Below, piece by piece: positions 13,077-23,838 of a DNA stretch of 64,000 nucleotides (the first letter of the stretch is position 1; every line of letters begins with the position of its first letter). The notes under the pieces are model-generated. The model saw only the letters and a program-made list of their open reading frames with translations. It was not told where the DNA came from and made no database searches. The position numbers and the translations under genes are program-made. Origin of the DNA: Sphaerosporella brunnea (taxonomy: Eukaryota > Ascomycota > Pezizomycetes > Pezizales > Pyronemataceae); the NCBI GenBank assembly GCA_008704415.1, contig VXIS01000078.1:91849-155848 (forward strand), read 5' to 3'.

Positions 13077-14388
13077 CTACAACCGAGCTGTTCTCTCCTT
13101 CCCAGTAACCAAACCCCTCGTCAGCAACGGGCTCCCCTCCCGCACATTTTCCAAACGATGGGCATCCAGACACGCCTGCCTACTAGCCAGCACAGCAGGC
13201 TTACACCTGTCCCTAACGTCTTTCTCATATGTCGCCAGCATCTCACCCATCTCCATTTGCCCAGCACGAACCTTTTTCAACCCCTCGACCAGGGCCATCA
13301 CATCCGCAACCCCATGGTTCGCCGCCTCTCCACGGACTATCATTCATCAGCATCCACCAGAAGGGCACCAGAAATGACACCTACACATGGTCATAGCATG
13401 GGCCGCATCACCCACGAGCGCAACCCTATCACCGAGATTCGACCACTCACACCTGCTCCAATCTGCCAGCCTCAGTTCCGCTACGACCGTATCCTGTGTA
13501 AGACAGCCAATCGCGTCTCTCAGCTCCGCCGCAAACCCGCGAACCCTTCGCTTCACCATCTGTACCCTCTTCTCATTCCCTACCGGCACATCATCCCCGC
13601 AGCTCTTCCACAACCACGAAAGCTGCATCTGAACTGTAAACTCTCCCTCGGGGGTGGCGGGAGTTTCTAGCACGCTGAACCACAGATACGTTCCGCCCTC
13701 ACACACCGCCATCCAGATCACGCCCCCGGCTTTTAGCAAGGGCTCAACCCGCCAGCGTGGAAGCTCAAGACTGAATCCCACGCCCCGCACGGGGAGCTGC
13801 ATCAACCTCCCCGCCTTAGGATCCGGGAGCAGTAAGCTCCGCACCATCGACCCCGCCCCGTCAGCGCCAACCAAAAATGTCCCACACGCGGAACTTCCAT
13901 CGGAAAACACCGCCCTGACCCGGCTTTCGCTGTCTTTGTGAACACTAACCACCCGCTTCCCCCACCGCACCGGGAGCTCCGCCAGCAGCAGCCGCCGCAG
14001 CTGCTCCCGCCGCACGTTTAGCCGCCGCTGCGGTGGTATGTTGTATCGCCGCTCTAGAGTGCGGGCATCGACGCACGTGATGCCCACGTCCGCGGGGCCG
14101 GGGTAGATGGCGGATTGGTGCAGCAGCGGGTGGAGGTGGCGGGGGAGGAGGGTTAACAGCGTGGGTAAGGCCCAGTGGAAACTTATACCCCAGCCTTGTC
14201 CGCGGGAGGAGATGTGGGCATCTCGCTCGTAGAGGGTGAAGGGGATGTTATTAGCTCGAAGGGAGTGGGCGAGGATGGTGCCGATTATGCCGGCGCCTAT
14301 CTATCTGGGGCGTCAGTATCAAATGACGGGAGAGGAGGGAGGAGTTTACGATTAGGACGTGCGGTTCTTCTGGATCTCCGGCGGACAT
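13077..14388 (-). CDS. FAD-dependent monooxygenase (PHBH fold)
   Basis: Join 14388-14350, 14300-13385, 13336-13077; 1215 nt, 404 residues. Class A flavoprotein hydroxylase of the salicylate/FAD-binding-3 type. The dinucleotide-binding motif GAGIIG follows directly after the first intron (HVLI then IGAGIIGTILAHSL, then YERD), the middle motif is GADGAGSMVR, and the FAD ribityl-binding motif is GDRVALVGDAAHAM. The second intron joins AHAMTM to FRGEAANHGVADV, restoring the usual continuation. Introns are 49 and 48 nt. No signal peptide is seen, so the enzyme is probably cytosolic. It hydroxylates an organic, often aromatic, substrate with NAD(P)H and oxygen; the substrate cannot be told. No backbone biosynthetic gene lies next to it, so there is no support for a metabolite cluster. 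Confidence 0.92.
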
Positions 14389-15180
14389 GTTGTTCTTCGT
14401 TTGTTGTTATGCTCTTCCTTCGTGGTATGGTGGTGCTGGCGGATTTATCCCCCAGAGAACAGAGAACACATTGCAGCGCCCAGCCGGAGCTATATGTATC
14501 TCTCTTCCTCCTCGCATCTGCATCGGAGCTGAGATATGCAACATCCGTGTCACAGTCGCAGATCGCAGCTCACGGGGATGGCTGCGGATCCGGAGCCGGC
14601 GCTTATCTTATTTAGAGCAGATAGTTTTCGGGCTTCTCCGCTAGATACGTATTCTCCGTGATCTACCTACGTGGGTAGATGTAGAATACATATATTGAAA
14701 AGTCGGATCATGGTGGTTCGGTGAATACGAGCGCACGGCTCACACTCACTTTCAACCAAAGATGCGAGGCCGAATTCCACCTCGGAACGCGGCGACATAA
14801 CAAGAAGTATCTACAGTGGGGATGTGCGGGTCGTTTGGTATGCTGCTGCTGCTGCTGCCGTAGCTAGAGTAGTGAGGTAGGAAGTATGTAGAATCCTGCA
14901 ACATCAACTTGGACCCCCTCGTCTTCTCACGATGCCTCTAGGATATAGAGTCGTTCCAAAAACAAGTAAGTATGTACTTTTTCATATGTAGCGCACCCGG
15001 GAGGCGAGGAAAGGTGAAGTTGAGCGAGTGCTGGGCTGTGATTTAGTCGGCGTCGCGGTGTCAGGAGAGACTGAGTGACATCCGGTGAAGCAGGGATTTT
15101 ATTTTATTTTTTTATTTTTGGCACCCATTCGTTGTGCGTGCATATCTTGCATACGTAAACTGCTGGCTGGTCTGGAACAC

Positions 15181-15208
15181 TGGGATGGGGATGGGGATGG
15201 GGATGGGG
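15181..15208. repeat. GGGGAT hexanucleotide microsatellite
   Basis: About four tandem GGGGAT units starting inside TGGGAT. G-rich on the + strand. It is internal and far too short to suggest a telomere remnant. Confidence 0.85.
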
Positions 15209-15374
15209 TTGCTGGAATTGGAATTGGCCGGGCTTGCATAGTTGGCCAGTTAGTTGGCCAGTTAGTTGGGGGGTAGTTGGGGGTAGGTCTTCCCGTCGCT
15301 CGATAATAGTGGCTGGATGGAGAGAACTGTTAACCTTTCCGATTTGTATGCTCCCCAATCCCAACTGGATAGAT

Positions 15375-15401
15375 CAGCTAGCTAGCTAGCTAGCTAGCTG
15401 C
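15375..15401. repeat. AGCT tetranucleotide array
   Basis: About six tandem copies of AGCT. The unit is self-complementary, so the array can form a hairpin. Confidence 0.85.
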
Positions 15402-16518
15402 TTAGCGAGTCTATGGTAACCGCCGGTCTATTTGTTGGCGGCGGGAAAGGGCTTTCATGCAAGCCAACGCGAGAGCATCATGACCTCTCACTCCCCCCCC
15501 CCCCCCACACAACTGGCCTGGCAGCAAAAAAAAAGTCTTAGTGTCGGCCCAGTACCAAGTAGGTACCCGGCAATAATCTGATTCTACAAGTAGAGCTCTT
15601 CTCGTGGATGGCAGCCATGCTTGAGAAATGGGGGACGGAGAGACAATAAGACAATAATGCAGTCTTTGGTTTCTGTGCATGCTTCTTTCTAGCGGGTTCG
15701 CGACTCACAGAGTATTAAGTATCTATTCGGTATGCGCAGAACTCACTGCCGCTGCCACAGAACTAACCCAACTATTCTGGCCTGGCCTGTCCTGTCCTGG
15801 AGATACGCAACCATAGATTAACGACCAGAGTATCAACAATTACCCACAAAATTCAAACAAACTTAACATTGCGAGATACGGGACAGCTCAAGTCATTCGT
15901 TTTCTTACTACATATCAGCGTCAAAAGCGCCGTCTGTATTTGTTTGGGAGGCGCATGTTCCCACCTCGAGCTCCACAGAATCTCACTCACTCACTCACTC
16001 CCTCCCACTAATGCACCTGCAACTCAACCGCTCTCGTCACAACGGTATCACAATTCTCCAGCCAGGGCCAGAAGCGGCAGTTCCACGCTCCGAATCCAAA
16101 GATCATCTTATCGCATTCGCATGCATCACTCCATCCCCTCAACCCAACCCCTCCTAGGCCTCGCCTCGCCTTGCCATCCTGAAGGAAAGTCGTGACAGAA
16201 AAATATGATATCGTCTCGTATCGTATGTATCGCGATCGCTGCAATGCAAAAGAGAGAAAAAAAGGCTCCGTGCGCAACCAACGTCCCAACCAGCCATGCA
16301 AATGAATGAAGTAGTCCCAACCGCGTAAACAAAATGCAGAAATCAAATAAACAAAACAAAGAACGGGGGAAAATTCAGAAGGGCTGGAAAAAAAGATTAT
16401 ACACCCGAAAATTTTTGTTCTATACAGCAGCAGACGCCAAACCCGAAAAGAACTAAATGCGCAGATTGCTTTGGTATCCTGAAAAAAGGAACGAAAACGG
16501 AAAAATGATGCTGCCACA

Positions 16519-17556
16519 TCACAGGAAATAGGCTCCGGCAACGACACCAATGGCTGCGGCGATGTGCTGGACGTTGGCGTAGAGACCCATGGCTGCGTTG
16601 GTCTGCAGAGCGCCGCCAGGGCTAGTCGTGGTTGCAGGCGTGTTGGTGGCAGTCTGTGTCGGCGTCACAATGACAACACTGACCATGGTCGTGGGCGATC
16701 CATCAATTGTCGTGGTTCTCCGCGAAGTGGAGAAGCTGGTGCCCTGCTCGCGAGTGGGGGTGCTGGTTTCGCTGGTCGTGGTAGGGGCGTTAGTTGAAGT
16801 GGTGGCGGTGGTTTCACTGGTGCTGGTAGTAGAAGTAGTAGGAGGCTCGGTGGACGTTGTGGAAGTATTATCATCTGTAGTCGACGGCTCAGCACTAGAA
16901 CTACGACTAGAGCTTGGAGTCTCAAGTGCACTTGAGCTAGACTCAGTGCTCGTGGTAGAGCTGGGGCTAGGCTCCTCACTTGTGGCAGAGCTCGGCCCTT
17001 CACTTGTAGCAGAGCTAGGCTCTGCACTCGTGGCAGAGCTGGGCCCTGCACTTGTGATAGAGCTAGGCTCTGTCGTCGTGGTAGTAGACACGGACGAAGG
17101 CTCACCAGTGGAAGAGGTAGTAGTAGTAGGAGTAGGAGTAGGAGTAGAAGTACTGGTGGGAGTGGTTGTTGTAGGGGTTGCCGTACTTGAGGTGGACTGT
17201 GTTGTCGTCGGCGTCGACGACGTGGTGGTCACCGATGAAGTATCACTGCTGGTAGTAGTGGGCCCCGTCGTCGTCGTCGAGGACTCAGTTGAGTTGTTGT
17301 TCTGGCGCTTGGCCAACTCCACTAAGCGTGTGGCATCAGCAGCCTGTTGCCGATGGATCGCTTCCAGCGCACTCAGATCGTGAGGAAACACACCGTGTTG
17401 GAACTTTCCAGGACCCTCGTATTTGTGGAGTTCCGCGTGGAGTGCTTCCGGCCGCACATCGCGAGCGAGTTCCAAAATGTTCTTTTCGGGCTCCGCGAGG
17501 ACGGCGGGAGACAGCAGCAAAAGCACGCAGGCGAGAATTGAAGTGGTTCGTGCCAT
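16519..17556 (-). CDS. GPI-anchored Ser/Thr-rich cell-surface protein
   Basis: Single exon, 345 residues. Residues 1-21 form a signal peptide (MARTTSILACVLLLLSPAVLA). A short folded-looking region follows to about residue 85 and ends in LAKRQNNN, a Kex2-type dibasic site. Residues about 90-290 are almost entirely Ser, Thr, Pro and Glu, expected to be heavily O-glycosylated. They include imperfect tandem units of the form EPSSATS/EGPSSATS. The C-terminus has a small-residue stretch and then a hydrophobic tail ending GVVAGAYFL with no charged residue after it, the pattern of a GPI-attachment signal. The product is therefore expected to be secreted, anchored to the membrane and possibly moved to the cell wall. 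No enzyme domain is seen; a structural or adhesive role is inferred from composition only. Confidence 0.85.
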   Translation of the reverse strand: MARTTSILACVLLLLSPAVLAEPEKNILELARDVRPEALHAELHKYEGPGKFQHGVFPHDLSALEAIHRQQAADATRLVELAKRQNNNSTESSTTTTGPTTTSSDTSSVTTTSSTPTTTQSTSSTATPTTTTPTSTSTPTPTPTTTTSSTGEPSSVSTTTTTEPSSITSAGPSSATSAEPSSATSEGPSSATSEEPSPSSTTSTESSSSALETPSSSRSSSAEPSTTDDNTSTTSTEPPTTSTTSTSETTATTSTNAPTTTSETSTPTREQGTSFSTSRRTTTIDGSPTTMVSVVIVTPTQTATNTPATTTSPGGALQTNAAMGLYANVQHIAAAIGVVAGAYFL

Positions 17557-18904
17557 TATCGTTCGTTATTTAGCGATGTTAAGGTGGTTTTTCGTTCTTT
17601 TCGTTAAGGACTTTATGGGAGGAAAAAAGGTCGAGAGTTTGGTGGTGAGAACGCGGGGATGTGCGGCAAGCAGGCTGTTTTTAAACAACAAACACAGCCC
17701 AGCCCAACCACTTTTGTTCTTTCTGCTCCAACGGTATTCTGCACGACCGACAGGCGGCAGTGCAGGTCGTTTAAGGATGGGAAGGATAGGCAAGCAGGCG
17801 AGGCAGGCTAAAGTCTCCGGGGGGGGCGCGGGTTGATTCGTCACGGATGCTCGAAGTGAGTGACTCGTTCGCCCTAGCGAAATGAGGAAGTCGTCGGAGC
17901 GGCGAGCGAGGATTGACTCCCAATTTGGAGGCAGCTGTCAGAACACGTTCTCTTGCGCAACACGGCTGGACTGATGCTATGTATCGCCGTGGATGGATGC
18001 GGGGCCGGATCTGATGTTGGAGTGATACGAGGGTGAGCCGTCAAACAGAGACTTCGAAAAGCATGTATAAATAATACTTCGGGGCTGGATTGTCGACGAT
18101 GTCGAGATTTTTGATATCACGAGTCGGGCGAAATTAAAAGGCCAGAAGCGGGCGTGCCAGGCTTTAAAGACTCAACACATGCTCTACAGAGTCTGCACAC
18201 ACACGCACGAAACTGGCTGGGCCTATGGACCGGCGGCCACGCTTTTGGTTGGACTGCCCCGGACTGCGTGGCAGGCTGACGCTTTGCGAGACGGGGGTTG
18301 TTGCTGGCGTCGAAGATTCTCTGGTTCGTGTCCGCTCAGCCGCTCCAAGCTGCTGTTGCTATTTTAGTGCCCTCAGATCTCTCTGCAAGGCGGTGCAGGG
18401 AGGGGGTGGGGGGGCAACGGACACACGGGGCAGCACACAACACGAAGCGAAGGGAGTGTGAGAAAGCGACGATCCTCTGCAGAGCTCGCTTGTGGAGGAG
18501 GTCAATAGAACTTGGACTGCCTTTTGAGACTCGTGGACGGGTCTTCCAGCATTCGCTGAGGTGGGGTCTTATGTTTCGTTTGCCGGGTTGGGGCATGTTG
18601 ATGTTGTGCGCACGTACTCGAGACTATTCTGTTGGGCTCCCCGCGAATCACAAAAATTTAGCGTCGCTGAGTAATACGGCCATGCTTCACGTGACCCATC
18701 TGCTGTGAAGACATTGTAGAGCAGCGGGTGGATTCTGTTTCCTGATCATCCTCATCGACAATACTTCAATCAACAATAACAACATCGTCATTGATCCTCC
18801 CCTCTTCCTATCTTTCTTGGTCCTGTGTACGATCTCTTTCAACACCTGTTTTCACCAGAACAGGTTAGGCTGTACATGTATTTATACAAACGAGAAACAA
18901 TAAA
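17557..18904. other. intergenic
   Basis: Upstream of the GPI-protein gene and downstream of the OXA1-like pseudogene. No coding similarity recognised. A G run lies at about 18402-18412. Confidence 0.4.
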
Positions 18905-19840
18905 CAGGCGGGCCCAGCTTCTTCTTTTGGTTCTCCTCGTAATTCTTGTGCATCTTCTCTTTCTGCTTCTCAACAGCCCAATCCAAAAAATTTCCACCAG
19001 GCGCTACGGGAACGTACAGATTCCTTGAACTTTTCGATGCTACACTCCAAGTTAGGATCATCCGCTCCACCGGTCAACTTGTCCAGCAGTCCTCCCTTGG
19101 CACTGACCTGCTGCTTGTTGTTGTCCATCACCACATCAATTGTCTGCTTGTCGAGCACTCAAGCTGTCAGGGCGCGGCGCAAACGGGTTCGGGGTGCCCC
19201 CGACCACAAGCTGGTACAGCCTAAACTTAGCACCCGCTTCATTCCTGAGCAAAAGTGTCTGCACGACACCCACGGTGAGATTGCGGAGGATTTACCAGCC
19301 GAGCACGGCGGGCCAGGTGTAATTGATACCGAACGACAAGGCGGGAGGACCAAACATAAAGGCGGTCTTCATGGATTGCGCCATCGGCGAAGCACCAGTC
19401 TCTCCACTCAGAGCGATCTGAACACCGATCAGCGACGAGGCCAAGAGCGGTAGCATCACGATCGGGTCAGCGGCGCTGAGATCCTGGAATTAGAGCAGCC
19501 CCTCGTGCTGAAGCGCAGGCACGGGCGCCTCGGCCATCCCCCGGAGGATCTTGTTGAAGCCGTAGAACACCGGGATCTGCGTGAAGGGGAAGATCAGCTA
19601 GAGGCGGTTTACGCCGGCCACCTTGAACATGTCGTTCATCTCCTGCTTGTTGCGCCTCTGCGCTTCCTTCATCTTCACCACGATCGGTACCACCGTCGGG
19701 TTGATCTCCTTCATCCGTGGACAGCCGCGGCCTGGCATTGTTCAGCTACAAAAGCAATCACAATAGGAATGGCACTCGATTCTGCATGGTCTGGTTGTGG
19801 CATCTCTCCGAGCACACCGTAGAGCTGCAGAGTCAGCCCG
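18905..19840 (-). pseudogene. decayed OXA1/YidC-family mitochondrial insertase copy
   Basis: On the - strand the translation shows OXA1-like blocks in order: KEINPTVVPIVVKMKEAQRR, LIFPFTQIPVFYGFNKILRG, MAEAPVPALQHEGLL, FQDLSAADPIVMLPLLAS, SGETGASPMAQSMKTAFMF, GVVQTLLLRNE, TPNPFAPRPDSLSA, QTIDVVMDNNKQQ and a basic tail KQKEKMHKNYEENQKKKLGP. The copy is broken by in-frame stops at 19600-19598 (TAG), 19492-19490 (TAA) and 19294-19292 (TAA), and by frame changes near 19150 and 18990. The N-terminal targeting region is not recognisable. Intact OXA1 inserts mitochondrially made proteins into the inner membrane, so a working copy must exist elsewhere. The C-terminal pieces beyond 18990 fit the basic matrix tail of OXA1, but with less certainty. 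Confidence 0.8.
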
Positions 19841-20582
19841 GCGACGAGGCCATGCAGCGAGCTGTGGGACCGAGTGATTTACAGTGAGTCAGGTGGTGCC
19901 AGTGACTACCCGTCCATTCCGGCACAACCCAGGTTCGGGCACATTCGCGAGCGTGCCGGTTCCCACACACAAAGCGGAAGCCAGCCGGCCGGCCCGGCTC
20001 GTTGCGTGCTTACAGGCAGGACGAACCAAACACGTTGTTTGGTTGGAAATGAAAGAATGCGGGGAATAGTTGCCGCAAGTTCCCATGCGCCGCCCGCGAA
20101 GTCAGCAACCACGGCGCGAGAGTGGAGTTGTCAGTCATGATCTGCCGCTCTTTCAATACCGAAGTGCACCAAGTTCGGCGTGGGAAAAAAGCTTTGCAGA
20201 CCGCGCAATATTCTTCGCCCTCCCCGTTTTGTGTTGGATGAACGCGACTACCCATCGATGGCTGAGATGCCCGAAAAGAGTACCGCAATCTCAACTTTGT
20301 CCAAGGCGGCTCTTCAGGAAATGTTTGGCAAGGGAGAAGCGAGATTGATAAAGTTGGTTGGTAGGGAGGATGGTGCTCTATCTGTGGTTCAGACTCGATC
20401 AAATCCACCGAATGAGGTTTAGCCGCCTGAGGGGGTCGAAACAAACTCGCTGAGTTTCTGTTGTATTTAGGCTCTCGTGGTTGTGTTTATGCTCTTGTTT
20501 TTAATTTCGAGATTCTTTGCTTGTAGCGAGGGTTCACGGAGTAGTTGTCTTTCAATACTTAACCACGTGCACTATACTGCAG
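19841..20582. other. intergenic with an unassigned coding-like fragment
   Basis: Contains an 80-codon + strand frame at 20180-20422. Its last part (PEKSTAISTLSKAALQEMFG to the stop after NPPNEV) looks protein-like, but I cannot assign it and see no good start or upstream exon. It may be another gene relic. Nothing else recognised. Confidence 0.3.
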
Positions 20583-20858
20583 CATAAACTCAGAAACAAG
20601 AGACTCGACGGTGCGAATAGAACAGTAGAAAACTGTGTGAGGAGTGGGTGAAATTGGTAAATGCATACCGGGAGCCGAGCGAAATTTACCACTACTTGCC
20701 ACTGGCACGGTATTTTTTGGAGAGAGGACGTTCGGGTGCCGTGGGCCATGCACACCACATTCACAAAGCCGCGGATCTGGTATTACATTTCATCCACACC
20801 TCACACATTTTTCTACTATTCTATTCGCGCCGTCGAGTCTCTTGTTTCTGAGTTTATG
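20583..20858. repeat. hairpin-forming inverted repeat (MITE-like)
   Basis: The left arm 20583-20654 and right arm 20787-20858 are nearly perfect reverse complements for about 72 nt. The outer 30 bp match at all but one position (CATAAACTCAGAAACAAGAG pairs with the right end), and the inner part carries a few mismatches. A central 132-nt segment separates the arms and contains no gene. Structure and size resemble a miniature inverted-repeat or foldback element. No convincing target-site duplication is visible at the ends. Confidence 0.75.
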
Positions 20859-22674
20859 GGGTAGGTACGCCGTCGTAACACCGACTGTTGAGGTCATTTG
20901 GATTCGTTTTACTTTCAAAAAAAGAAAAATACTTACTGTTACTTGCAACGATTTGTGGCACTTGTAATAAGTGTAGTCAAAAAAGGTTGGATAAATCTAT
21001 GGGACAATGAATGGGTGATGATAAAAGCGTAAGATCACGAAGCCGTCAGATGGTAGCGCCATAGAATCCAGTGAGTCGACCAGACGGTACCGATTGCCTA
21101 TTGGTTTCTTCATTACAAAGTCCAGAACCTCTTAGGCCGGTCAGGATTACAATGCTCAGGTTGCATCTCGCCAGATATTCCAAGCCAACTGAAACTACAG
21201 CTTCCCACAAACGCAGAAACGAGGATGTTCAAAAGACAGGGGGAAAAAAGTGCACATGAAAATAGCTAGGTAAAGTCGTGTCACACCTCGCAAGGACGAT
21301 CTGCAGGTTCCGCATAGCACAACAACGAGGAGGTATAGCTTTTGATGTCCGGACAGCAGAAGAAGCTGGCGATACCACCAGTAGTATCACCCGTAGTCCC
21401 CAAACCTACGTCCAGGAGTATCAAAGGGGCCCCACACATCCCAACTCGCCTGCGCCCTCACTACGATTCGGCTCCTTCATACGACTCGCACGCCTACCGA
21501 GTGGACTTGAAGCTCCTGATATCCGGTGACAAACGTGTCGATTCCCAAAGTTGACGGGAGTGCAGCCCCGAGGAATGCAAGAGGCGAGCGAGCGAGCTCG
21601 GACTATGGGGTGCCCTTGGCCCTCAGGTGAGCTTGAAGAGCGGCGGTATGAACGCAGATCATCGGAAGTTCGAATTCCGTCTTCGCGAGCTTTTCCTTAA
21701 GTCAGTGTGTTCAATAGGACTAGCTGCGTTTAGCTGCGTTAGACCAATCGAAAAAACCGGGCTGGCTATTTAACTCGCTGCCCTGTCGACTGTCATGATG
21801 GTAACTGGGGTATGAAGAATGGTCGTTGCTTCACTCAATATCACTCTGTACGACGAAGAAAGGCCGGGCTGTTTAATCAGGCCGGCCGCGAGTGCTCACA
21901 GTGAGGCGTTTCCATACAAGCGAGACCGAAATGGGTGACCGAAGCATTGAATGCTGAGGCTATGCTGCGTGGAGAACAGAGCCTATTAGTGCAAGGAGTA
22001 CACATCCTGTTTTTTTGATGACGATTTTGAGCAACACCTCAGTGCCGATGGTTTGCTTGTAATCAGGTTTATTGTCTGTGTGCGACCGCGAGCTACTATC
22101 CCCGCCCTTATCCTGTCCGCCCCCGATACTAGGGGGGATGTGAAATGCGGGTATAATTGAGTACATCCCATACAAAATGCCCGAAGTTTCTATACCGATC
22201 CTCTCGATATCACCACAAATTCCTGGCCACAACAAGCCGCCAACGGGTTGGTGAAATTGCCTTGGTTGTTCCCTTGCACGTCTATGAGTTTGACCAACTC
22301 TTTCTTTGTGGTTGTTGAGAAACAGCTTCAATCCCCACCTCGGTCGCTTCCCCAACGTTCGAAATCATGATGTCACACGAGGGATCGACACAAAATCCGC
22401 GTTCGCGGATTTCGACTCGCTTCCTGTGCTGCTGCCCCGACCTCTACCACCCCCCACCATAGGTATCCCACCCCAATCAAGTTGAATCAACTGTGCAACA
22501 CGAGGATTGCATAATAAGCAATTTTCATGGTCTTCTCTCTTCTATCGAGAACTCTTTTACCCCGCAGCACCTCGCTCAAGTTTAACCTCAAAGTCTGTGC
22601 CTGCGCGGCCCGTGTGCAATCGAGCAATGGCAGCTAACCAGCTGGGTGCATAGCACCTGCAAACCACCCGTACA
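20859..22674. other. gene-poor intergenic region
   Basis: Upstream of glyoxalase II. No recognisable protein similarity on either strand. A T-arm-like hairpin occurs at 21664-21680 but lacks the rest of a tRNA. Confidence 0.4.
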
Positions 22675-23838
22675 ATGAAGGTTCAGAGCATCCCCATGTG
22701 TATGTGCCACTTGTATCCACTGGAGCGCTCGGATGTTGACTGCCTCTAGGGACTGGATCAAGCGATAATTACGCTTATCTGTGTGTAGCTGCCGCACCAC
22801 GACCCGAGTCATCCTCCTATCAGGTGTTCTGATACCTTGCACTAGGGTCATTGACGATAAAACTAAGGATGCGATGGTCATTGACCCAGCAAACCCTCCC
22901 GAGGTTCTTCCCGTGTTGAAGAAGTTGATTGACTCGGGCGAGATCAACTTCAAGGGAATCATCAACACTCACCAGTACGTGCTAAGTATCTACTTCCTTG
23001 ATTCGGATATTTAAGAATTCTGGATCCGCAAAACTTTACAAATGGGCTTTACATATCTCCCTTGCGGTGACAGCCGGTCCATTTTTGTACTGCTCGAGCC
23101 ATTACTGACCGAATTGGCCCAGCCATTGGGATCACGCTGGTGGCAACACCAAGATTTTGGCAGAACACAAGGTTCCCGTCATCGGCGGGCACGACTGTGA
23201 AGCCAAAACAAAGACTCCGGCGCACGGGGAGACCTTCAACATTGGTGAGGGTATCATGGTCAAAGCTCTGCACACGCCATGCCACACGCAGGACTCCATC
23301 TGCTACTTCATGCAGGAAGGCCACGAGAGGGTTGTGTTCACCGGCGACACTCTTTTCATTGCCGGTAAGTGCTCACTAGCTAAATCGCTCGGCCTTTGCC
23401 AGCTAGCTGATCTGCATACATAGGATGCGGCCGCTTCTTCGAAGGCAATGCGGCCGAGATGCACCATGCCCTGAACAAAGTCCTTGCCTCTCTCCCGGAC
23501 GACACAAAAGTTTTTCCGGGGCACGAGTACACCAAGAGTAACATCCGCTTCGGACTGAGTGTGTGCGAGAATGAGCACATGCGGAAGCTGAAGGAGTTCT
23601 GCGACAAACACAAGGAGACGCAGGGGAAGTTTACTATTGGTGACGAGAAGGTACGAAACCTGCACAAATATGCACAAACTTTATATGCAAGTGGCGCAGC
23701 TGACAGCTTTGTGTTGCCTTACAGAAGCACAACGTCTTCATGATGGTCGAGGACCCAGCTGTCCAGAAGGCCACCGGAGCAACCGATCCAGTGGAAGTCA
23801 TGGCAAGGCTGAGAGAGATGAAGAACAAATTCAAGTAG
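22675..23838 (+). CDS. GLO2: hydroxyacylglutathione hydrolase (glyoxalase II)
   Basis: Join 22675-22699, 22750-22780, 22846-22974, 23123-23364, 23424-23650, 23725-23838; 768 nt, 255 residues, normal for cytosolic glyoxalase II. Hydrolyses S-D-lactoylglutathione to D-lactate and glutathione, the second step of methylglyoxal detoxification. Metallo-beta-lactamase fold: the binuclear metal motif [11 protein letters not shown] is assembled across the third intron. [29 protein letters not shown] and [13 protein letters not shown] supply the remaining metal and glutathione ligands. The protein begins MKVQSIPM and then [12 protein letters not shown], as in fungal homologues, and ends MKNKFK. The third intron is the longest (148 nt); the others are 50-74 nt. 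The first exon is only 25 nt. It shares the glutathione-dependent aldehyde detoxification theme with SFA1, 19 kb away, but nothing suggests co-regulation. Confidence 0.95.

Larger units (their letters stand above)
14389..16518. other. gene-poor 2.1-kb intergenic region
   Basis: Holds only simple repeats: a TGC run near 14840, GGGGAT repeats at 15181-15208, an AGCT array at about 15375-15401, a C run near 15494 and a TCAC run near 15982. No open frame with recognisable protein character was found on either strand. Confidence 0.5.

Noticed and set aside
3807..14388. ABC transporter plus FAD monooxygenase as a secondary-metabolite cluster
   Set aside because: No polyketide, peptide or terpene synthase and no pathway regulator lies nearby. 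The genes between are unrelated and one is a pseudogene.
15181..15208. Telomere-like GGGGAT repeats
   Set aside because: Only about four units, internal, and not the TTAGGG repeat used by filamentous ascomycetes.
16589..17383. 264-codon Val-rich frame on the + strand
   Set aside because: It is the antisense of the Ser/Thr repeats of the GPI protein. Its low complexity is inherited from the real gene.
21664..21680. tRNA T-arm-like hairpin CGGAA-GTTCGAA-TTCCG
   Set aside because: The stem is perfect, but no matching acceptor, D-arm or anticodon arm can be placed at the required distances, so it is not a tRNA gene.
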